From NCBI GenBank assembly GCA_020091685.1, contig CM034604.1, positions 3,213,820-3,277,819 on the forward strand: a stretch of DNA of 64,000 bases, in the 5' to 3' direction. Position 1 is the stretch's first letter; each line of letters begins with the position of its first letter. Made by a program: the position numbers and the translations under genes. The notes under the pieces are model-generated. The model saw only the letters and a program-made list of their open reading frames with translations. It was not told the DNA's origin and made no database searches. Shown piece after piece: positions 22,120 to 32,480 of this stretch. The stretch comes from Lutjanus erythropterus (lineage: Eukaryota; Chordata; Actinopteri; Lutjaniformes; Lutjanidae).

Positions 22120-22260
22120 AATGAATTATAAGCACATTCATAGACATTATAATGCATTTCTAAGACTTTATAAAACTCTTTATAAATATTTATAACCATG
22201 TATGACAACTTATAACAAGGTTTATGAAGTATTATAAGTGTTTGAAAGAAGAGTCTGAGT
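22120..22260. mobile_element. Fragment of a TTATAAGCA-type MITE
   Basis: Repeated words ATTATAAGCACATTCATAGA, CATTATAATGCATTTCTAAG and GTATTATAAGTG are characteristic of a widespread fish MITE. The ends cannot be defined here. Confidence 0.5.
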
Positions 22261-22302
22261 CCTGGGTTACACATTGTAACTACTGTGCTTTAACTACTTA
22301 TA

Positions 22303-22678
22303 AAGGCACACTGCATATTCTTAGCCCCGGGCTAAGAGTTAATCTTGGGCTAATTTAGCCCCTTTTCAAACACATACTGTTAAGACAGGGTTAAGCTAAG
22401 CACAGGGCTATATAATTCACACTGCACTTATACTAGTACTGGGTTACATGTCTGCTGGTCACCAACTGATGTGAACATTTTAGCTTTTAGCCCTGTCCCA
22501 CACTGGTACTTTTTAGCCCTGGGTTTAGTTGATTTTCAGGCGATAACCCCACAAACTCAGGGCTAACCCAGCAAGTCCAAGGCTAAAGTCAGGTTGAACC
22601 CACTTTGGAATGTTCCAGGATTGTGCCAGTGTGAAAGATTTCTTAGCCTGGGACAAAGTGCAGTATGAAAAGCCCCTT
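22303..22678. mobile_element. Short inverted-terminal DNA element (GGGCTAA-rich)
   Basis: The left end is AAGGCACACTGCATATTCTT followed by AGCCCCGGGCTAAGA. The right end, read inverted, is AAGGGGCTTTTCATACTGCA followed by CTTTGTCCCAGGCTAAGA. The interior repeats TTAGCCCTG/CAGGGCTAA words in both orientations. Non-coding, about 375 bp; family unknown to me. Confidence 0.55.
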
Positions 22679-22970
22679 AGACAACTGCTCTACCACATCA
22701 TAATAGATTATAAATTCCAAGTTTCTGAAATAGAATAGTGTCTTATAAACATCAAGAATACACTATGAGGTTATTACCTATGGCTGGCGGAGGTTTCTCA
22801 AACTTATTAGATTGTGGAGGTCAAAGGACAAAGGACGAGTTCATTGTGCACTCATGTCCATCCTGTACTTGTGAAAGTATAATTCAAGAGAGAAGGCCTC
22901 GAAGGAGTTTCTTCAAACTTGTCATATGTGTCAAGAATTCATACGCTAATTATGACAAAATTCCACACAC

Positions 22971-24149
22971 GCAGTGCTGGGAAGTAACTACTTACATGTA
23001 ATTAAACTACAAAATATATGAGAGGGGTCTGGCTGCAGACCACCAGCGTGAGGCTGCTTCTGCTGCAGGCTCCTCTCTCAGGCTGCCTCCAGCGTCAGGC
23101 CTGGAAATAACAAACTTTTTGTGCATCTCCAAAAAGACTCTGGCATTTTCGTCAGTTGCCTACAAGTGACAGACTTTTGCTATTTGACAGCCGCCATGTC
23201 CAACTTTTGCCAGTTGACTTGATGTAAAAACTTTTTATGATCATAATATTACTGTACACTTGGTGTGTGATTTTTTTTTTTTTTTGCTCCAAGTCCCATT
23301 TGTGTACTTTTAAATACTTAATTACTCCCTGTCGATTAATCATAACTACAAAGAACTAGAGAGGGACAGCAGAGAGGAGGGAGGGGGATCGTGTGTGAAG
23401 TGCCGATTGATACAAAACTTTTTTGATGATAAATGTTGATGGTACTGAACAGTTCCCTGACTAAAATATCTGTCTGAAACAGACAAACACTCGTCTACTC
23501 CATGAAACGTTTGTCACTTCACTGCATTAAATTATATATGAAAGGTGTGTTTGTTTTTTGACCGGAAGAGAGGCTCCAACTGTCCAATCGACAAGCGTTA
23601 TGTTTTTCTATGAACTATCCATGAACTGGATGGAGTTTATACCCCATTTTGACAGTTGACTCAATGCAATAATGTTGCTGGCAGACTTACACCCATGTTA
23701 AATGCCATGTAAAAAGGAATAGGCAAAATCGGCATGTATTCTACATTTAAGAAACAAATGTTTTTCGCGTTACATTGTTAATTAATGAAATATAAATCAA
23801 CGACAAGGCCGCTTTATCCAAAAGTGTCAACACGATCTTATTTTGAAGTTTCTTGCGTGCATTTCCTGTCCTGAGCGTCCTGACACTGGAAGCGGCCTGA
23901 GAGAGGAGCCTGCAGCAGAGGTGGCCTCACGCTGCAGGTCTGCAGCCAGACTCTCTCTTGAAATATATGTAATTCTAATCTGTTACAGTTACTGCAAAAA
24001 AATCTGTAATTGTTTTACATTTCCTTATAAAGATGTTGGTGATTACAGATGTTCTTTCTGGGTTGTCTGGAGGAGATCTGCACTCTACTGAGTGACCTCC
24101 TCTAGTCAGCAATTACATGATCAATGAGGGTTTACTTACCCATCACTGC
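22971..24149. mobile_element. Long-inverted-repeat DNA element, about 1.18 kb
   Basis: The left end is GCAGTGCTGGGAAGTAACTA and the inverted right end GCAGTGATGGGTAAGTAAAC. Further in, GC-rich arms of about 80 bp (23,021-23,100 and 23,879-23,965) are inverted copies of each other at high identity; TGCTGCAGGCTCCTCTCTCA is exact in both arms. The AT-rich interior has no transposase frame. No clear target duplication was found. Terminal words of the GGGAAGTAAC type are common in teleost hAT elements. Confidence 0.75.
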
Positions 24150-24329
24150 AAGTAAACCTTATGGTAGGTCAAAGATGAACCAGGAGGTCAAAATGTTAAC
24201 TGTGGTGACAGCCATAGTTTATGCATTGTTTCCATTCTCCGAACCTTTACTGTCTCTGTTCTAATATAGCAACAACTCATCAGAACAAGTTATACACACT
24301 CATCATTACCAAAATTGTGGCCTATTAAC

Positions 24330-24390
24330 TATTTTGTGATTTCTGGTGTCCCCCTAAAGGGGGCCTGGACCCTAGGTTGAGAACCAATGG
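24330..24390 (-). mobile_element. hAT terminus, right end only
   Basis: GGTTGAGAACCAATGGGCTG is the inverse of the CAGTGGTTCTCAACC terminus seen at 16,666. It is preceded by GTCCCCCTAAAGGGGGC, an inverted word. The rest of the element was not recognised. Confidence 0.5.
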
Positions 24391-24639
24391 GCTGGACAAT
24401 CAGATGATGATTCTCTTCATTCTGATGTCAGCAATTAATCCCAGCAACTTGGTCAGTATAATGCAGCTGTTGCCTGCCTTGTAAAAATAAAAACACAACT
24501 TTAACGTACGAGTATAGGAGAGCACATAATGTTTTCACTGAATTAAACGTTGATCCAAAGCTGTTTGAGTTTACACCTCTTAACAATACCTCACACCAGC
24601 AAATTAATGTTTTCAGGCCACAATGTACAAAGCTAAATT

Positions 24640-25330
24640 TGTGTTCTAAATGTGCAAGGCAAGAGGAAAAGAGGAGCGGTGGAAAATTCAGTATCAGCCA
24701 ATTCTTTCAGCTAACAAACTGCAGGCTGTGAGTTCAAATTGCATTGTTCTAATCTGTCCAAATGAACCCAGATGAGTAAAAGGTTCCACAGTCTGAACAA
24801 ACCAAAGCTAGGAGCGAGCACACACTCTCACCGAAAAGATAACCAAACACTATTTGATACAGCCCGTCGTCTCATTTACACACTTTAGCTGTCAGCATTC
24901 CCACACGTCTGTATTACAACATGACAAACTAATCAAGTACCATGGGAACGGGGCGAGCCTGGGAGCCATCTGCGGCCGTATGGAGGGAGGGCCTGAGCAA
25001 AGCTATTCTATTCTCTCCGCCTCGTTCTGTTTCTAATAAGTCATCAAGTGCCGTCCTGCAGGCCTCCTGAGCTCTTAAGCTCTTGCTCAAACATGATCCT
25101 TGCCATGTCGGTGATTTGCAGGACAATTGGCTCACTAGGGATGTGAAAAGGTCAGGCCGAGGTGCTTGTCCAGGTCCCGAACGTTAAAGCTGATACACAA
25201 GCAGCTCTAATCTCCCTCAGACCAGGCTACTGACCACCTAGCTGGGAACAGGGAGCTCTGCTGTTCACTTTCTCCCAGTAGATGTGAAACCTCACTGTGA
25301 GGGTTGATCTGCAAACCTGCAGTTTTCTTG
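24640..25330. promoter_or_regulatory. Candidate conserved non-coding block 7
   Basis: Complex unique sequence, most striking at 24,940-25,180, where GC-rich and AT-rich words alternate without repeats. Short open frames on both strands lack splice partners. Proposed as regulatory from texture only. Confidence 0.38.
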
Positions 25331-25373
25331 ACTTTTCTGCAAACACAATCCAGACATTAAGGTCAGCTCAAGC

Positions 25374-25430
25374 CAGTGTTTCACAAACTATTTTTCTGGG
25401 GACCTGCTTTTTAAAAATGACAAACCTTAT
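25374..25430 (+). mobile_element. Left end of the 18,981-type hAT family
   Basis: CAGTGTTTCACAAAC, TTTTTCTGGGGACC and TTAAAAATGACAAACC align with 18,981-19,035. No right end was found. Confidence 0.65.
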
Positions 25431-25598
25431 CGCCATATATGATCCCGACACATGCTTCATCACATTTTATTAATTGCACAGATACATTAGTATTTAAAAT
25501 AAGATGCTATTGAGGAAAACTCTATAACTAGAATTCTGTCAATGAAAACCTAAACAAATGAAGTCTGCATCTACAGTGATTTTCCACATCCCAGACTC

Positions 25599-25617
25599 TT
25601 TTTTTTTTTTTTTTTTT
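25599..25617 (+). repeat. Poly(T) tract, 19 bp
   Basis: Immediately abuts the stop codon of the minus-strand open frame at 25,621-25,860, so on that strand it reads as a poly(A) run. Confidence 0.9.
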
Positions 25618-25620
25618 ATT

Positions 25621-25860
25621 TTACTGTAGTGACATCTCTGATTCAGAGCAGTCATCACTGTGCTGTTTTTGTACTGCATCTCCCAGGGACCTCTTGTCAA
25701 GCTGTGTGGTCAGTCCATGTGTTTTCTTTGGACTGACCGTCGATGACATTGAGCCATGCTCATTCTGAGGTCTTCCTTCCCTCCTGTTCATTCCAAACCA
25801 CTTACTGTCGCTGCTGCAGTAACTGGTGCAGCTCTTTGTCAAACCTGTCAGGTCATACCT
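25621..25860 (-). CDS. Candidate terminal exon, 79 codons plus stop, unidentified
   Basis: On the minus strand a TTTTCTCTTTGAAGCACCAG acceptor-like sequence is followed by 79 sense codons and TAA. The peptide is hydrophilic and balanced in composition. It opens RYDLTGLTKSCTSYCSSDSK and ends with an acidic serine-rich tail, SDDCSESEMSLQ, resembling cytoplasmic C-termini with kinase sites. No membrane segment or catalytic motif is seen. Directly after the stop the strand reads AATAAA merging into A19, so a poly(A) signal, a retroposed tail or coincidence are all possible. I recognise no family and no upstream exon. Confidence 0.25.
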   Translation of the reverse strand, partial: RYDLTGLTKSCTSYCSSDSKWFGMNRREGRPQNEHGSMSSTVSPKKTHGLTTQLDKRSLGDAVQKQHSDDCSESEMSLQ

Positions 25861-25872
25861 CTGGTGCTTCAA

Positions 25873-26497
25873 AGAGAAAATGTAACAAATGCGTATAAAG
25901 CCCAAAGTAATTTATTTCACTGCTGTTATCACAGATTATATTGGTGGAAAGCCTCTTTAATAACTTACAGCAACAAAGTTGACGTTGATGAACAGGCCAC
26001 ACAGTAAGTGAATTTTAATTCATCCTCTTCCCTTTGCATTTTGTGCAACATCTCCCTGGCCTTAGGAGACACAAGTTGCTGGCACATTGCATGGCTGTGT
26101 GCGTGCGTGTGTTCTCGTGTGTGGGTGTGTGTTGGGGTTGCATTGTCACAGCCCTGAAGAGAAGCCGTGTGTGGCCTCTGCAGCTCAGTCTTGATTGAGC
26201 AAGACATGGATGAGCAAGTCAGGAGGTGTTTACTACGGTAAAAATAGATGAATAATTGTAATTTTAATGGATACGATCTGTCTCATGATAGAAGACGTTC
26301 ACTCACAGCCAAGAGGATCAGCTCAGCTCCAGCTGGCTTCAGATCAGTATGATGACATACACTGTTTTGGTTTGGACTTGTTGATCTCCATTAAAGTCTT
26401 TGAACCTGGGTAAAGATGTTATAATAAATCCATCATTTGTAACCGTCATTTAATGTACAAGTTTGCCAACACTGGAAAGAAAAAAAAAGCTCATCTG
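25873..26497. other. No gene recognised; GT-rich patch
   Basis: A degenerate GT-rich stretch lies at about 26,094-26,135. A 33-base segment ending at about 26,003 sits between CTTACAG and GTAAGTG on the plus strand but is too short to call. Confidence 0.45.
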
Positions 26498-27745
26498 CTA
26501 TGCAAATCCTTTTTACCCCTATTCAGTTGAATACAAGGACCAGATATTTAATGTTCAAAGTTCTACCTTTTATTCTTTTTTGTATTTATTCAGTTTTTTC
26601 TTGTTTTGTTTTGTTTGATGCCTACAATATGTTTTAAAAAAAAGTTGGGATGGTGCAACAGAAGACTGAAAGCTGTGGAATGCTCAAAAACACACATCTG
26701 GTACAAATGGTAACAGTGACAGTATAATAATTGGATATGAAAAGGGCATCCTTGACAGGATCAGTTCTCTACAAGCAAGGAAGGAAGTTATTTTACCATC
26801 TACGATCCATTATATCATTATAAGATTCAGAGAATCCAGAGAAATCTCTGCACGTAAGGGGCAAGGCTGAAAACCAACACCAAACACCCATGACCTTTGA
26901 CCTCAGGTGGCACCACATCATTGTATAAAGGATACTACATGAGCTCAGGAACACTTTGGAAAACCGTTGTCAGTAAACACAGTTTGTCTCTGCATCTACA
27001 AGTTAAGACTCTACCATGCAAAGAGAAAGACATATATCAACAACATCCAGAAACACTGCAGACTTCTCTGGACCCGAGCTCATCTGAGATGGACTGACGC
27101 AAAGTGGAAAAGTGAGCTGTGATCTGATGAGTCCACATTTCAGACTGTTTTCACAAATCATGGACATTTGGTCCTCCAAGGTAAAGAAGGAAAGGACCAT
27201 CTAGCTTGTCACCAGCCCCTACATATCTGTGAAGGCCTCATGAATGCTGAAAGGTACACACATATGTGACATATGCTGCCATCCAGACGTCTTTTTCAGA
27301 GACGTCCCTGCTTATTTCAGTAAGACAATGCCGAAACACATTGTGGACGTGTTCCAACAGTGTGTCTTCGTAGTAAAAGAGTTAAGGCACTAGACTGACC
27401 TGTCTGCAGTCCAGACCTGTCTGCCATTGAAAATGTGTGGTGCATTATGAAGCACAAAATATGACAACAGAGACCTCAGACTGTTGAGCAGCTGAAGTTG
27501 TATATCAAGCAAGAATGAGAAAGAAGTTCACTTTAAAACTTCAACAATCAATGTCCTCAGTTCCCAAATGCTGACGGAGTGAAAAGGTGATGTATCAGTG
27601 GTAAACATGCTCCTCAATTTTTTTGAAATGTGTTGCAGGCATCAACTTCAGAATAAGTGTACATTTACAAAATAACAATAGAGTTTGAACATTGAATATC
27701 TTCACTCTATTTTCAGTAATATTCAATTATATGATTCAATTATAG
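26498..27745 (+). pseudogene. Dead Tc1/mariner transposon
   Basis: Recognisable as a common teleost Tc1-like element. Worn terminal repeats lie at about 26,498-26,670 and 27,600-27,745: GATATTTAATGTTCAAAG on the left mirrors TTTGAACATTGAATATC on the right, and GATGCCTACAATATG mirrors TGTTGCAGGCATC. Inside, the transposase frame is broken. The first catalytic Asp codon is at 27,126, the second at 27,324 and the Glu at 27,429. The last two are in frame with 34 residues between them, the DD34E signature of Tc1. The codon two before the first Asp is TGA, where the family has Trp, and the codon before the second Asp is TAA. The gap between the first two Asp codons is only 66 codons, so an internal deletion is present. 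Other frameshifts precede it. Confidence 0.9.
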
Positions 27746-27864
27746 TCTGATTGGATCAGGTAGGATACCATGCTGTTGTAGCAGGTCTGTGTATACTCAA
27801 GTATATCTGAGTGGACTCCTATCAGCTCTGATCACATGGTGTGTCATACTTGAAATGTATTTAT

Positions 27865-29430
27865 CCCTCATAATCAGAATAAGGTTTATCGTAAAGTAAG
27901 TTTCCACCGACAAAGTATTTGCCTTGTTATTTTGGTGCATAGCAATAAACACAGTAAGAAAACATAAAAAAATGAATAAAATAAAAACAAGCAAGTTCTG
28001 CAAAAGTTAAGAAGAAGAAACAGAAAATAAAAACTGTCGATGTAGAGACTGTTCCTGTAGTGATAGATTGTGGTCCTGATGGACTGCATCCTCCTGCCAG
28101 AGGGGAGTGCTTCAGTAAGTTCTTGCCAGGGCTGGGAGGGGTCTGCAGATTGCAGAAAATCACCTTTTCAGCAGAGAAAATGATATGCTGCAGTCTTATC
28201 TTATCCTTGGCAGTGGCAGCAGTGTACCAGATGGGGATGGAGGAGGTGAGGATGGACTCAGTGATTCACAGTTTACAAGTGCACCATCATTGTCTTTGGC
28301 AGGTTTAACCTCTTAAAATGCTGATGAAAGTACATCCTCTGTTGTACTTTCTTGGTCTTGGACAGTGTTGGCTTGAGAGTCACACAGGGTGATGGGGGCT
28401 GGTAGGGCACAGTTCTTCTTCCTGAAATCAGCAACCATCTCCAATGTTGTTAGAACACTGAGCTCCAAGTTGTTCTGTCTACACCAGGTCACCAGAGGGG
28501 GGATCTTTTAAATGTAGGGAGACTCATCCTCACCAGGGATGAACCCAGTGAGGGTGATGTCTGCAGAGTTCAGGTGCTCGATGGACTGATGACTGGAGGT
28601 GTAGCTGTTGATGCAGTGGAGGGGAAAGGACGAGTCAGAGACATGATTCCTCAGCTTGATCTGCCTGCAGTTGGACTCTGGGAGAGCTTGTCCTGCAGTA
28701 GAGATGATGATGCAATGATCATATTAATGCTAAAGCCCACAAACAGGATGCAGGCATAGGTTACCGATGTGATGTGGATGAAGAGGATGGCCATGTTTAC
28801 TGCATTGTTTGCAGATCTGTTAACTCTTCAGGCAAACTGCAGGAGGTCCAGGAGTGGGTCACTGATGGTTTTGAGGTGGGACAACAAAAGGCGATCAAAA
28901 GACTTCATTAGCCCAAAGGTCAGGTCATTAGTCATTACATGACATTAGGTGACAGCTGATCAGCACAGCGTTTCAAAGTGGTTGGAGATACAGACAGGTT
29001 CAGCTGCTTTGCGGGGGTTCTACCTCTTGAACAGTCTGTTAACATCCCCCTCCAAGATGGAGAGAATTGCTGTTGTGGTAGGGGGGAGGAGGGAGGAGGG
29101 GACCTCTGAAGTGAGCAGTTGTGAAGACAGCCCAGGCCCCTGCTGTGGTGGGGGAGGTGGTGGGCTGAGGTTGGTGGATGGAGTCACAGGGCATGGTGTC
29201 AGGACTGTCCCACTGTCTGTCCAATCGACAGCAGAACTCATTGAGGTCGCTGGCCGTGCGCAAGTCGTTAGTGGATTTGGGAGCTTCAGGTTTGTAGCTG
29301 GTATTCTGTCACCCCTTTGGACGCCAGCAGAGTGATTTGCTGAGAACTGCCGTTGAACTCTCAGTCCAGTCTTTTTGCTAAACCTGTATTTCGATTCTTT
29401 AAACCCGTTCCCCTTCCCACTACTGAACAC
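27865..29430 (-). pseudogene. Decayed LINE (L2/Rex1-like), minus strand
   Basis: Read on the minus strand, fragments of a non-LTR reverse transcriptase follow in order. A pre-RT linker ends EGDVNRLFKR (about 29,030). Next come words like KSFDRLLLSHLKTISDPLLD (about 28,830-28,900), QDKLSQSP (about 28,680) and WCRQNNLELS with MVADFRKKNC (28,400-28,490). A C-terminal ALPSGRRMQSIRTTIYHYRN is at 28,040-28,110. The AT-rich 3' tail ends AATAAACCTTATTCTGATT near 27,870. The frame is broken by many stops and shifts, and the catalytic FADD box is not intact. Frames open here are pieces of this LINE, not host genes. Confidence 0.85.
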
Positions 29431-29514
29431 TTCTACACATGTCAGGTTTGAGTACGTTTGCCACAGGGTCAGTTTTAGGGCTATGCAAGTTTTTGTAAAG
29501 ATATTTTACTCTAA

Positions 29515-29665
29515 ACTGCAAGAGCCATCCTCATGGTGGCACTAGAAGGGACCTCAGTAGGGACCATGAATGTTTGCCATCTTTCTCTTTGGACCAAAGT
29601 AGTGGACTGACCGACTGACAGACTGGCCAAGATTGACAGCCATAGAGTTGTACTAGCATGGGTAA
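29515..29665 (+). mobile_element. Dispersed teleost repeat fragment (LINE 3'-type)
   Basis: GGTGGCACTAGAAGGGA, GGGACCATGAATGTTTG, GACCAAAGTAGTGGACTGAC and CTAGCATGGGTAAAAA follow one another as in a very common percomorph repeat, probably the 3' region of a non-LTR element. A related fragment lies at 50,590-50,775. Confidence 0.65.
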
Positions 29666-30178
29666 AAAAGGATCACATGTGAATGGGGGGCAAATAGAAA
29701 AACATAAAAATGGTTTAACCCTCTGGACATCCATTCCTGAGCTCACACAGAGCCAACCTCTCACCTATGAAGTGACACTGTAAATGGCCATTCAACCTTT
29801 TCCATAATGTCTTGTTCAACTAAGTGATAAGTTCATATTCTGAACTTCAACGGAATAAATGTTTTATTCTGTAGATGTTTCCATAAGCACATTTTTATGC
29901 ACATTTTTAAGTATCACATTAGTTAAAGTTGAGGAAACTGCACAATACAAAAAGTCCTTAATTTCATAATAAAAGTTTTTCCATTTGAAAAAGAGTTAAT
30001 GCACTTAATGGGAGATGGAGGCAGTTTTTTTTTCCAATAGTTTAGACGTAGCAAACATTAAATCACATGACTGATCAGTTGTTTCCACTCCAGCAGTCCC
30101 CTCATGGCTCCCATGTTTCTATACTATATTCATGGTCACAGATGAACCATGAACCTGATCAGATGAACCTTCCTCTCA
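29666..30178. other. No feature recognised
   Basis: AT-rich unique sequence. Confidence 0.5.
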
Positions 30179-30432
30179 TTAAAGGGACAGTTCACCCAAA
30201 AATAAAAAAAATCAGTCACCCTCATTCCGATTTAGGGTCGGATTTATTTTGTTAGTCCACCAAACACTGCTGGAGTTTCACAGGAAAACGGTGTTAGAGA
30301 AACAATGGAAGTGAATGGTGACCAGTTTTCAAATGGAAAAAATAACTGGAAAAAAAAAAAGTAAAATTCCTCCACTCTGCTCATCAGTCCAAGTCCTCTG
30401 AAGTCCTGACATGTCGTTTGCACACTGTCACA

Positions 30433-30496
<64 letters not shown>

Positions 30497-30800
30497 CAGA
30501 CGGTGTGCATGTGCATTTGGCTCCAAGCTAAGGATCTACAGTGAAGATTCAGGCTAAAAACATGGTATAAATAACATTTTTTTAGTCAACTTGGCAAGTT
30601 GGGGCTTTAGGAGACTTGGATTACACCAGACGAGCAGCATGGAGGCATTTTATGTTTTTATTCTGTTGCTTTCTTACATTTGAAAACTGGTCACCATTCA
30701 CTTCCATTGTTTGAGAGATTCTGCAACACTGTTTTCATAGAAACTCCAGCAGTGTTTTGTGGACTAAAAAGACTAAATCTGACCTTCACTATCCCTTTAA
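30179..30800. mobile_element. TTAA-bounded MITE with long inverted arms and internal (CA)n
   Basis: The left end TTAAAGGGACAGTTCACCC and the inverted right end TTAAAGGGATAGTGAAGG are bounded by TTAA. The arms, about 150 bp on the left and about 130 bp on the right, share long words such as CACTGCTGGAGTTTC, AACAATGGAAGTGAATGGTG and ACCAGTTTTCAAATG. The right arm lacks about 40 bp. The single arm at 52,231 belongs to the same family. Confidence 0.85.
30434..30494 (+). repeat. (CA)n microsatellite, about 30 units
   Basis: Perfect dinucleotide run inside the TTAA element; length makes it likely polymorphic. Confidence 0.97.
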
Positions 30801-31479
30801 TGTATGTGCACTCTTCTTCTGCAGTGGTATAATGGTTTTCCAACTGGGGAACTGGTGCCACTGACCGCTTATCTCCATGAACTTAACGACAGTTGTGGGT
30901 CATGTGATGTATATCCTAAATACCCTTGCTTTTAAAATATAGTGGAGACCGATGTAAGACCCTTGGACCCAAGTTTCTTCTAGGAGTGAACTTGCAGACT
31001 GCAATCACCTCATCTCACTCTCCCATTTCAAGCGAGTGGGAGAAGCTATGATGGGCATATCGAGGCTAGCGAAACCACAAGGCACTCTCTAGAGTCTATT
31101 CTGGGCTGTACAGTAGAAAGAGCATGGCAGCCCTCTGTTGATGTAAAGGGCTTATTCTAAGATAGCAAAACCCCAGTATTTATTATTTTCAGGTGTTTAT
31201 TCACTAATGAAAACATGCTTTTCAATATTATGTTCTGTTTCTGACATATTCTGTCAAAAATGGCCTTTAAACATTCAGGTTATGATAAGTCTGTGGTTAC
31301 AGCTTGTTCCTGCAGGCAGAAAGGTTTATTTCTCTTAAGTTGTTTGCTGTTATGGTTACCATAATTTCAAGCTTCATCATTTTTAGGGTAGATGTTTCAG
31401 ATCTCCTAGAGTGAAATGAATTAACTCAGCATATAAGATACGATATTTTGAGGACAAAGACATTCACTGCATTGCATCA
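30801..31479. other. No feature recognised
   Basis: Unique sequence without coding or repeat structure. Confidence 0.5.
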
Positions 31480-32480
31480 AATATTTAACAGCAGGAGTAA
31501 AGTGCATGATGTGATAAATATCATCTTCTATCAGATCAGACTGTGTGTGCCTGACTGTATTGGTGAGAAATATGAGGAGAGAAAAGATTCAGAGGCGTGT
31601 TTGCAGGTGATGTAGTGTGAATAGCTGAAGGAAAACATTCATGTGATTTCTATTCCGCCGACAGTGTCGCTGCCTATTCAGAGGAGGCTGCTGTGCAGCA
31701 ACTCAATTCATTCTTCATATGTTTTATGGATTGCCATAACTCTGACACTGATACTGACTGTTTTGACAGTGTATTTTGTTTCTGCGCTCTGCAGCAGGAA
31801 CACAGTCTCTGTTATTTCAGTCCTGCAGGCCTCCACAGTAGTAAGCAGTGCAGGAGGGCACCTGCAGGGCTACAGATGAGATCGCTGATACGAGGTTCCG
31901 GTTGTCCCCAACCTTGATACGCCCCGGCACCACCCCGTGAGCCAGAGCAGGCCCCCTGTCCTCTTCCCTCGCCTATAAATTTTGAGCGAAGGATTATGGG
32001 TTCATTTAGCCCCCCGTGAAGCGTCTGTCGGCCTTTGGCTTGAGGGGCCTCCACGACACGAGCCCTGCCACACGGGGTCTGCATGCTAACGCCGAGCCGG
32101 GGATTCAGGAGGCAGCCCCCTTCTCCGTGACAGTCACTGCCCCGGCGCTTGACATGGTGTCAAGCCCAGGTGCCGCGGTGGCTCAGCTCCTCTCAGCGCT
32201 CCAGACAGGCCGGATCCCGGCTCTGACAGGCTGGGTCTGTGGGGAGAGGCTGAGTCCAGACGCTGCTCTGACCCCGCTGCCCTCCTGTATGTTGTTTACC
32301 TTCAGGTGTTGGCACCTGCTCAAAGAGAGGAAGGAGGAAAAAAACACACACAGGGGTGTCTGCTCCTTCCTCTCCCAGACAGGAATCAGAAATTGACAAT
32401 GCCGGGGCTCAAAACACCTCAGCCAGACCCTGTGGGCCCTGTGGGGCTGCCAAGAACTGACTGGAGCTTGACCATGGCTT
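31480..32480. promoter_or_regulatory. Candidate conserved non-coding block 8, GC-rich core
   Basis: The core at 31,850-32,300 is the longest GC- and CpG-rich unique segment in the window. It is interrupted by an AT-rich word, CTATAAATTTTGAGCGAAGG at about 31,973, that looks TATA-like. Open frames on both strands reflect the GC content and lack splice partners. It could be a CpG-island promoter, an enhancer or an unrecognised exon. Confidence 0.4.

Noticed and set aside
25970..26003. 33-bp plus-strand micro-exon between CTTACAG and GTAAGTG
   Set aside because: Both splice words are good, but the piece is too short and has no neighbouring exons.
29020..29430. 136-codon minus-strand frame that looks like a Pro-rich protein
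   Set aside because: It is the linker before the reverse transcriptase of the decayed LINE running to 27,865.
30244..30492. Frames of repeated Cys-Val or His-Thr across the (CA)n and (TG)n runs
   Set aside because: They are translations of dinucleotide repeats here and also at 6,166 and 39,402.
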